From: Chitinophagaceae bacterium
GTDB taxonomy: Bacteria > Bacteroidota > Bacteroidia > Chitinophagales > Chitinophagaceae
Direction of reading: 5' to 3'
Length of the DNA: 10,777 bases
NCBI GenBank assembly: GCA_018061385.1
Contig: JAGOUF010000034.1
Span: 1-10,777 of the forward strand
In this document: one piece after another, positions 4,605 to 10,777 of the stretch
Layout of the letters: every line of letters begins with the position of its first letter
Numbering within the stretch: position 1 is the first letter of the stretch
Position numbers and translations under genes: made by a program
Notes under the pieces: generated by a model
What the model was told of the DNA's origin: nothing
The model's input: only the letters and a program-made list of their open reading frames with translations
Databases searched by the model: none

Positions 4605-5075
4605 ATGTCTGCAAAATTAAATCTTGACAAATTAGACCTTGATATTATTCAAGCCTTAATGGAAGATGCTGAAATATCTTATGCCGACTTGGGTAAAAAG
4701 CTTTTTGTAAGTGGCGGAACCATTCATGTTAGAATAAAAAAGCTGGAAGATCACAAGATTGTAATTGGCAAAAAGTTGGCTGTTGATTTAAAATCATTGG
4801 GCTACGATGTAATTGCATTCATTGGTATTTTTTTAGAAAAAAGTTCTTTATACGATACCGTTGCAAAAGATTTAAAACAAATTCCAGAAATTGTTCGTGT
4901 AAACTATACCACAGGAAATTACAGCATGTTTGCAGAAGTTGTTTGTAAAGACATTCAACAATTGCGTTTGGTATTGCACGATAAATTGCAAAACATTAAA
5001 GGCATTGAAAGAACCGAAACACTTATTTCGTTAGAAGAAAGTTTTAATAGAAGTGTATTGGTTACCAATTCGTAA
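4605..5075 (+). CDS. Lrp/AsnC-family transcriptional regulator
   Basis: The 156-residue length and two-domain layout are typical. The N-terminal winged helix-turn-helix (about 8-60) begins LDKLDLDIIQALMEDAEISY, with the recognition region near LFVSGGTIHVRIKKLE (33-48). The C-terminal RAM domain (about 66-150) contains the turn TTGNYSMFAEVVCKD (102-116), where family members bind amino acids or other small ligands, and ends ERTETLISLEES. Such proteins form dimers and octamers and act as local or global regulators. It has its own promoter with a visible AGAGG ribosome-binding site and stands divergent to the tRNA-like RNA, which makes that RNA a possible target. The polysaccharide genes follow after 98 nt without an obvious terminator, so read-through is possible. 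Confidence 0.9.
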   Translation: MSAKLNLDKLDLDIIQALMEDAEISYADLGKKLFVSGGTIHVRIKKLEDHKIVIGKKLAVDLKSLGYDVIAFIGIFLEKSSLYDTVAKDLKQIPEIVRVNYTTGNYSMFAEVVCKDIQQLRLVLHDKLQNIKGIERTETLISLEESFNRSVLVTNS

Positions 5076-5173
5076 AACATCTATTCTACTAAATTCAATT
5101 TTAGCTTATTTATTTACTGGTGTTGTAAACCAATGCTACATTCAATAACATCTTCTTTGTACATTAGCCGTCT

Positions 5174-6043
5174 ATGCAATTCAATAATTTTAATTTAGTA
5201 GACGTAACTGCCGTTTTGCAAAAACAATTGAAACAAATTATTCTGTTTGTTCTTATTTGTTCAACTATTGCTACTGCCATTTTATTTTTCTTACCCAAGT
5301 ATTATAAAAGTACAGCAATTGTTGTAGCTGCAAACCCTGCATTGGCCGATAAGGCAAGGTTATTTAACAACAACATTCAAGGCTTGTATTCAAGCTTTGG
5401 TAGTGGAGATGATTTGGATAGAATTGATGGATTGGCACATTTAGATACTACATTTAAATTGTTGGTTAATGAATTTAACCTTACGAATTATTATGAATTG
5501 AAAGATGCTGACATGGCGTTACGAATAAGAAAAGCTGTGTTGATGTTAAGAGAAGATATTGAGTTGCAAAAAACAGAACTGAGTCAGTTTAAGTTTATGG
5601 TAACTACAAAAGATAAAAACTTATCTGCCAATATTGCCAATAGAATGGTTCAAATTGTGGAACATATGATTGAAGCAGTTTGGCAAAAAAACTATCAATC
5701 CTCTTTACAAAAAATTGAAACTGCAACCAAATCATTAGAAGCTGAAGTAAGCCAAATAAACGATTACTTAAAAAATGCTGACATTACAGAAACTGGTGCA
5801 TTAACGTTTACCAATAAAAGAGAAGCATTGCTACAACAATTAAAACAATACTATACTGCTGCCAACGAGTTTAAATTGGCCATTGAAAATAAAACTCCCT
5901 CATTGTATATTGTTGAGCAAGCCACTGCTGCTGCAAAACACTATAAACCCATTAATATAAATATACTTTTTGCTGCAATAATTATAAGTTTTGTTTTTGC
6001 TTGTATGTTGGTATTAATTAACCATGGCAGAAAACATAGTTAA
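5174..6043 (+). CDS. Wzz-like polysaccharide co-polymerase (chain-length determinant)
   Basis: This 289-residue protein has the architecture of a polysaccharide co-polymerase. A short cytoplasmic N-terminus leads to a first membrane helix (about 21-40), then a large periplasmic domain rich in helices and predicted coiled coil (about 150-240). A segment SLYIVEQATAAAKHYKP (243-259) comes just before the second membrane helix (about 262-283), followed by a short basic tail (NHGRKHS). The stretch ending in KP before the last helix corresponds to the proline-containing motif of Wzz proteins. No kinase domain is fused or adjacent. These proteins set the length of O-antigen or exopolysaccharide chains. 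The ligase-like gene begins 6 nt downstream, so the two form an operon and probably work on the same polymer. The 98-nt upstream gap shows no strong promoter. Confidence 0.75.
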   Translation: MQFNNFNLVDVTAVLQKQLKQIILFVLICSTIATAILFFLPKYYKSTAIVVAANPALADKARLFNNNIQGLYSSFGSGDDLDRIDGLAHLDTTFKLLVNEFNLTNYYELKDADMALRIRKAVLMLREDIELQKTELSQFKFMVTTKDKNLSANIANRMVQIVEHMIEAVWQKNYQSSLQKIETATKSLEAEVSQINDYLKNADITETGALTFTNKREALLQQLKQYYTAANEFKLAIENKTPSLYIVEQATAAAKHYKPININILFAAIIISFVFACMLVLINHGRKHS

Positions 6044-6049
6044 TATTCC

Positions 6050-7498
6050 ATGTTTAAAACCATTGAACATAACAAAGAGTTTTGGTTACAAACTTTGCTG
6101 TTTATTGTATTTGGATGTGCCAGTTTATTGTTGCAAGAACCTTTATTAATTGTTGTGCCTTTTATTGTTGTTTTAGCTCCCTTGATATTTCAATTTTGTA
6201 TAACACAACCTCAACAGTTGTATTGGTTGTTGCTGTTTTTTTTGCCTTTATCTACTGAAGTAAATTTTACACCATCCTTAGGTTTAGATTTTCCCGATGA
6301 GGGTTTTATGATGCTACTGTCAGGAATATTGATTGTACAACTGTTGTTCAAACCAAACAGCTTTCCAACTTCGGTATTGCGTCATCCTTTATTTTTAATT
6401 GTTGTTTTGCAATTTCTGTGGTTGGTGGTAGTTTGCTTTTATTCATACAACAGTTTGCTTTCGGTAAAATTTATGCTTGCTCGTATTTGGTATATTTTGC
6501 CTTTTGTTGTGTTGCCACAGTTGTTTTTAAATACCCCTACACAACTAAAAAAAGCAGCATTGTTGTTGTTGTTGCCCATGGGTTTTGTGGTTGTGCAATG
6601 TTTACTAAGACATGCGTTGTTGGGATTTTCTTTTGAAGGAATTAAAGAAACATTGTCGCCATTTTTTAGAAATCACGTTAATTACTCTGCAATGTTGGTT
6701 TGCCTATTGGCTGTTTTGTGGTGTGTAAAAAGTTTAACGCCAACAAGCAATAAATATTATCAATGGCTAAATATTGGATTGGCAGTAGGATTGGTTGCTT
6801 TGTTTTTTGCATACTCTCGTGGAGCATGGATTGCTTTGTTTACAGGTATAACAACAGTTTTCATTATACAAAAAAAATGGATGGTGCAAACTATTTCTAT
6901 TGTTGTTATAGCATCGTTGTTTTTAATTGGTTGGTTGGTGAGCAATAAAAATTATGTGCAGTTTTCGCCCAATTACGAACAAACAATTTTTCACGATGAT
7001 TTGGGTGAGCATTTAAAAAGTACAACTACTTTAAAAGATTTAAGCAATGCTGAAAGATTTTATCGTTGGGTTGCTGGTGCAAAAATGTTTACAGAAGAAC
7101 CTATTGTTGGTTTTGGTCCCAATACATTTTATACATATTATAAAGGTTATACTGTTGATGTTTTTAAAACCTATGTAAGCAACAATCCTGAACATAGTAG
7201 TGTACACAATTATTTTTTATTAATGGCATTGGAACAAGGAATTATTGGCTTATTCTTGTTTTGTTGTTTACTGTTTGTGCTTATGTGGTACACAGAAAAA
7301 TTGTATCATCAATTACACAATAATTTTTACAGAAAAATTGCTTTAACAACAGGTGTTGTAGTTGTTATGATTGCAACAATTAATTGCATGAGCGATATGA
7401 TTGAAACCGATAAAATTGGTAGCCTTTTTTGGTTAAGTGTAGGAATGGTAATTGTGTTATCCAACAAACTAAAAGAGGAAAAAGAAAGTATTGCTTAG
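6050..7498 (+). CDS. O-antigen ligase-like (WaaL/Wzy_C) membrane protein
   Basis: This 482-residue integral membrane protein has about ten to twelve hydrophobic helices and one large periplasmic loop (about 300-385), as in the O-antigen ligase/polymerase superfamily. Family signatures are AYSRGAWIAL (254-263), ERFYRW (335-340), GFGPNTF (354-360) and HSSVHNYFLLMALEQGIIG (382-400), with the Arg and His expected to handle the lipid-linked sugar donor. It either transfers a polysaccharide onto an acceptor or polymerises repeat units; sequence alone does not separate WaaL from Wzy roles. A run of GTTGTT repeats near 6560-6580 encodes a poly-leucine helix. It directly follows the Wzz-like gene. No glycosyltransferase, flippase or export gene is present in the window, so other parts of the pathway must lie elsewhere. 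It converges on the MG2/plug gene with a 49-nt gap. Confidence 0.8.
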   Translation: MFKTIEHNKEFWLQTLLFIVFGCASLLLQEPLLIVVPFIVVLAPLIFQFCITQPQQLYWLLLFFLPLSTEVNFTPSLGLDFPDEGFMMLLSGILIVQLLFKPNSFPTSVLRHPLFLIVVLQFLWLVVVCFYSYNSLLSVKFMLARIWYILPFVVLPQLFLNTPTQLKKAALLLLLPMGFVVVQCLLRHALLGFSFEGIKETLSPFFRNHVNYSAMLVCLLAVLWCVKSLTPTSNKYYQWLNIGLAVGLVALFFAYSRGAWIALFTGITTVFIIQKKWMVQTISIVVIASLFLIGWLVSNKNYVQFSPNYEQTIFHDDLGEHLKSTTTLKDLSNAERFYRWVAGAKMFTEEPIVGFGPNTFYTYYKGYTVDVFKTYVSNNPEHSSVHNYFLLMALEQGIIGLFLFCCLLFVLMWYTEKLYHQLHNNFYRKIALTTGVVVVMIATINCMSDMIETDKIGSLFWLSVGMVIVLSNKLKEEKESIA

Positions 7499-7547
7499 AA
7501 ACCATTTACCCCTTTGCTCTTCTCCATTCTTATTAAAAAAATCACCT

Positions 7548-9923
7548 TTATTTTACTTCAAAACTAATTGTTGCTTTTAATGGAATGCCATTGCTTGTTA
7601 AACCTTGTAAAGTAGCTGTATATTTTCCAATTAAATCAGATGTATAAAAACTAATTTTTGTTGCTCCTTTTGTAGTAGTTGTAATGTTACCATTCCAATA
7701 AAGTACAGTTCTATAATCGGGTAATCTGCTTTCAAGTTCAGTAGCTAGTTCATACTTCGGACTATAAAATTCACGTTGAGCTTCTATACCATCATAATCG
7801 ATTACCAAGCTTTCGGAACTTAAAGATTTTATACCCATTGTTCCATCGTAACTACTGTAATTTACAATTCCATCAAAAGCCAATTTGCCAGAAAAAAACC
7901 TTCTTGCAACAACATCTATTTGTTGAACTTTTAAAGGATCGGCTGCAATAATTTTATCTGCATCAAAAGCTGGTATTCCGTCTACTAACAACAATGGCTC
8001 TGTAGAAAAGTATGTAAATCTTGGATTGTCGGCAGCATAAAAAACAAACTTGTTGTTCTTTCTTCTTACCAAAACATCTGCAACATATTCTCTCATCACT
8101 TCTTCCATTGTAGAAAAACGAGTGTAGTTGTCTAACAAATATTTGTTATCCGATTTTATGTAAAATGGTTTGTAATTAATATTTGCACTACTTGTAACAG
8201 CTTTTTGTGGTGTATAAATTCGTTGAGCTTGCAATGCAATGCTGTATTCGTTTAAACTATTGCTCCATTTTTTTTCGAGTGAAAAATTTGGAATTGTATT
8301 GGTAGAAACCTGTGACCAATATGGGCTGTTGATATCAATTCTATAATTAGAATCTATTTTACTATTGGTTTGTGCAACCAATTCTGAAGTGCCATAAATA
8401 TTGGGCATTATTGCAAAGAAACTACCATCGGCTTGTGAATATGCATTGGCAAAACCAAACTCTTTACCTGGTAACGATAAGTACACAGCAATTCCTTCAG
8501 CTGGCAACAAGGTTTGTTTGTTAATTACTTTTCCTGTAATAATTTGGCTTTCATATTCTGGTAAAAAAGTATTGCTGGGAGCTTTGTTTGCAATGATGTT
8601 GTTCCAATTAAATCTTCTCCAACCTTGTGTTAATAGAAGATTGTCTATTGCAGCGGATGCACTTTCTGTTTCTGTAAAATAAAAATTAGGTTCTTCTATT
8701 TTTCCTTTAATGTGGGATGCCAACCATTCGTATTGTTGAATATCAACGTTTGTATAATTGTTCATTAAAGAATCATCTTTAACCACTGCAATTGAAAAAT
8801 TAGCATCAACAGGTGTTAAATTGTTGGTTAATGCAGTTACGTCAAGTTCAATTTTTTTTCTGGCTGTTAATGTTGTGTTACTTGCAGTTAATTTAGTTGC
8901 AACCGTTTCACTAATTGATTTATACAACAACCTTTCGCAAAGTGGTTGTAATTGTGTGTTGAACAATGTAATATAGTTTACACCCTCATCTAACACATCG
9001 TTATTCATTACAAAAACAGTTGTTCTATTTTCTATTACCTGTGTTTTTTTATATTTGGTGTTATGATTTGCATGTACAAATAAATGCACAGCAGTATTCA
9101 AAAAATTGTTGGTTGCTTTTACAGTTATAGTTGTTTGTTCACTATTTTTTTCAGTAAATAAAACATATCCTTCATTTAATGCAATTGGCAAATTGGCAAC
9201 AAAGCTTTCGTTGGTTTTCGTTGTTACAATTGCTTTATATGTATTGCCTTGAATAGGTGTAAACACAAATGTACCCATGCCAAATTTTTGAGTAACGAAG
9301 TTGCCAACCGAATCGTTATTTTGGTTGATAATTTTACCAACACAATCAATTCCTTTTCCATTGTTGTTGGTCGCTTTAAAAGCAACTTTACTGCTTAGCG
9401 TATTTACTAAATTTCCTCCTTCGGGAAAAAATTGAATATCGTAGGATGCTTTTTTAATTGTTGTATCAACCGATACTTGGTTAAAAACACTTACAATAGC
9501 AATCTGTTTTTCAAACGCAAAATGCACATCGCTATTCTTCATTAAATTGGTATATGCTCTTAATATATAATTGCCAGTTGGTAAGGTTAAAGGCAAATTA
9601 AACTGACCATTTCCTATAGAATTATTGATAGGAATTTTTAATTGAATGGCTGCTTTAGAATCGCTACCCAACAACTCTACATAAGCCAATTTGCTAATTG
9701 GACTTGGTGTGTTTGTAACAGCTTCTGTATTGTACAATTTAAACCAAATGGTTTCTCCAGATAAGTAAAAATTTTTATCGGTATGTACAAATATTTTCTC
9801 TTGAAAAATTTGCTGATTGTATGCGTTAAATCTTTCTTCAATGGTTTCAACATCTAACCCTTGAGCAAAAACTTGTGTTGTTACAACAATGAAAAGAAAA
9901 CTAAATATTGCTTGCTTGTGCAT
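7548..9923 (-). CDS. Secreted MG2 / carboxypeptidase-regulatory / plug-domain protein
   Basis: The 791-residue protein begins with a clear signal peptide (hydrophobic 5-19, cleavage after FAQ near 20-21). The segment EKIFVHTDKNFYLSGETIWF (42-61) is the hallmark of an alpha-2-macroglobulin MG2-like domain common in Bacteroidota. It is followed by several beta-rich domains. A carboxypeptidase-regulatory-like fold starts near 458 (ITGKVINKQTLLPAEG). From about 605 to 700 there is a TonB-receptor plug-like region (LLLVDGIPAFDADKI, then DPLKVQQIDVVARRFFSG). The last about 50 residues look like an Ig-type domain. There is no beta-barrel, so it is not a transporter; it more likely works in the periplasm or on the outer membrane with a partner receptor. 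It follows the DUF4249 gene by 36 nt on the same strand, so the two are probably one operon. The biological role is unknown. Confidence 0.75.
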   Translation of the reverse strand: MHKQAIFSFLFIVVTTQVFAQGLDVETIEERFNAYNQQIFQEKIFVHTDKNFYLSGETIWFKLYNTEAVTNTPSPISKLAYVELLGSDSKAAIQLKIPINNSIGNGQFNLPLTLPTGNYILRAYTNLMKNSDVHFAFEKQIAIVSVFNQVSVDTTIKKASYDIQFFPEGGNLVNTLSSKVAFKATNNNGKGIDCVGKIINQNNDSVGNFVTQKFGMGTFVFTPIQGNTYKAIVTTKTNESFVANLPIALNEGYVLFTEKNSEQTTITVKATNNFLNTAVHLFVHANHNTKYKKTQVIENRTTVFVMNNDVLDEGVNYITLFNTQLQPLCERLLYKSISETVATKLTASNTTLTARKKIELDVTALTNNLTPVDANFSIAVVKDDSLMNNYTNVDIQQYEWLASHIKGKIEEPNFYFTETESASAAIDNLLLTQGWRRFNWNNIIANKAPSNTFLPEYESQIITGKVINKQTLLPAEGIAVYLSLPGKEFGFANAYSQADGSFFAIMPNIYGTSELVAQTNSKIDSNYRIDINSPYWSQVSTNTIPNFSLEKKWSNSLNEYSIALQAQRIYTPQKAVTSSANINYKPFYIKSDNKYLLDNYTRFSTMEEVMREYVADVLVRRKNNKFVFYAADNPRFTYFSTEPLLLVDGIPAFDADKIIAADPLKVQQIDVVARRFFSGKLAFDGIVNYSSYDGTMGIKSLSSESLVIDYDGIEAQREFYSPKYELATELESRLPDYRTVLYWNGNITTTTKGATKISFYTSDLIGKYTATLQGLTSNGIPLKATISFEVK

Positions 9924-9959
9924 AGTAAAAAACTTAAGAAAAATGAACGAATCTATCTA

Positions 9960-10777
9960 TTACCAAAATGCAGGTTTAACAGTTGTTCCACCAAAAACTC
10001 TACAATCGCCACAATTGTTTGTTGTGCCTAAATAACCACCTGCTATATCGCCAGCAATTGGTACATATTTTCTAACATTGAAATAGAGATTAAAGCTATC
10101 TGGATGTCCAGGGATTGATTGCACATCGCAATTGGCAAGGTTTGGAACAGTGTAAGATATTAATTGAGATTGATCAATAAATATTCTTTTGGTGGTAACC
10201 TCACTTGCTGATATAAAACCAATTACAGGTAAAGATGGATTGGTTATACAATTGATGTTGCCATACAATTGAGTTGGTTGAACATCGAAAACAGAACCAC
10301 CGAGTTCCGTCATTTGTTTTAATTGTTGCCAATACTCATAAGCATCTTTTGTTAAAGAACTTTGCTTTACTAAAACACTATACCGAGCATTAAATTTATC
10401 GGAGCCTTTCGCTACAAAATATAATTTTTCATTTTCAATAATATCGCTATTTAATTTTGCAGAAGATCCAATAAAAATACCAGCAATACTATTGCTTCTC
10501 CAACAACGATAAATTTGATCTGCAGAATCTCTAACCTGCATATTTAACCCACCTAAATATTTATAAAACGATTCTAAGTAAGCTCGGTTTTCCCAAACCT
10601 GCTCACAATCCCATTTATAATACACAGTTTTATTGGTTACATCTTTTGTGCTTACATAAAACTGAATACCATTTTTATCTGCATCAATTTTCCAACTAAC
10701 ACTATCAATTGCTGGTGTTGTTTTAGCTGCAATTATATTGGTAATATATTCTTGGGCATCTTTTGTAACAATTTTTA
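9960..10777 (-). CDS. DUF4249 family protein, N-terminus outside the window
   Basis: The open frame enters from the right edge and ends at TAA (9962-9960), giving 271 residues of the C-terminal part. The pattern A-IDSVSW..., YVSTKDVTNKTVYYKWD and the following C-E-V-W-E-N matches the DUF4249 core, in which a beta-sandwich carries D-x-x-N-x-T-x-YY-x-W-D. Further blocks are YRCWRSNS, LTKDAYEYWQQLKQMTELGG and, near the end, CGDCRVFGGTTVKPAFW. The GTG at 10625 is internal, since coding-like sequence continues upstream to the window edge. Family members are usually lipoproteins with a short signal and are found near TonB-dependent receptors of the carboxypeptidase-regulatory type; the missing N-terminus prevents checking this. 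The MG2/plug gene follows after 36 nt, so both are likely co-expressed. No biochemical function is known to me. Confidence 0.8.
   Translation of the reverse strand, partial: KIVTKDAQEYITNIIAAKTTPAIDSVSWKIDADKNGIQFYVSTKDVTNKTVYYKWDCEQVWENRAYLESFYKYLGGLNMQVRDSADQIYRCWRSNSIAGIFIGSSAKLNSDIIENEKLYFVAKGSDKFNARYSVLVKQSSLTKDAYEYWQQLKQMTELGGSVFDVQPTQLYGNINCITNPSLPVIGFISASEVTTKRIFIDQSQLISYTVPNLANCDVQSIPGHPDSFNLYFNVRKYVPIAGDIAGGYLGTTNNCGDCRVFGGTTVKPAFW

Noticed and set aside
6559..6582. GTT trinucleotide run as a functional microsatellite
   Set aside because: It encodes consecutive leucines in a membrane helix and is short and in frame; codon bias explains it.
6418..6636. Second plus-strand frame inside the ligase-like gene
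   Set aside because: It is a hydrophobic shadow created by the GTT-rich codons of the real gene, without its own start signals.
8401..8976. Plus-strand frames opposite the MG2/plug gene
   Set aside because: They lie wholly within a strong minus-strand gene and show no recognisable domains.

Overview
The window looks like a chromosomal segment of a low-GC Bacteroidota bacterium, most likely of the Chitinophagaceae type (inference). The grounds are AT-rich DNA, promoters resembling the Bacteroidota TTG / TAnnTTTG type, weak or absent Shine-Dalgarno sequences, and lineage-typical families (DUF4249, MG2/plug-domain secreted proteins, Lrp/AsnC, a NrtR-like Nudix regulator). No insertion sequence, phage gene, CRISPR array or rRNA is visible.

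Layout. 1-77: tail of an unidentified plus-strand gene. 149-1975: plus-strand group with a small two-helix membrane protein, a secreted alpha/beta hydrolase of the acetyl-xylan/feruloyl esterase type, and an overlapping class I methyltransferase. 1995-2992: minus-strand two-gene operon with a 4-nt overlap, a small protein of the family databases call 'ADP-ribosylation/crystallin J1' followed by a NADAR (YbiA-like) protein. 2993-3497: an AT-rich gap with operator-like palindromes at its left end and a possible decayed lipoprotein gene. 3498-4190: minus-strand NrtR-like Nudix regulator. 4278-4449: a minus-strand structured RNA with a tRNA fold and a roughly 100-nt variable region, followed by a strong hairpin terminator at 4244-4271. 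4605-5075: Lrp/AsnC regulator on the plus strand. 5174-7498: plus-strand pair for surface polysaccharide, a Wzz-like co-polymerase and an O-antigen ligase-like membrane protein. 7548-10777: minus-strand pair, a DUF4249 protein (N-terminus outside the window) followed by an MG2/plug-domain secreted protein.

Two things stand out. First, a possible ADP-ribose circuit. A Nudix regulator of the family that senses ADP-ribose, an ADP-ribosyltransferase-like protein and a NADAR protein lie on one strand. Three palindromes with nearly the same half-sites and the same spacing (TTTGC, 11 nt, GCAAA) cover the starts of both transcription units. This suggests one regulator controls both, and that the small operon adds and removes ADP-ribose in the manner of a toxin-antitoxin pair. 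Both enzyme-like proteins lack a residue I regard as conserved in their family, so they may be diverged or inactive. Second, the 172-nt tRNA-like RNA: acceptor, D, anticodon and T arms all fold, but the anticodon loop is abnormal and the variable region is far longer than in any ordinary class II tRNA.

All functional statements rest on reading motifs by eye; no database search or folding program was run.
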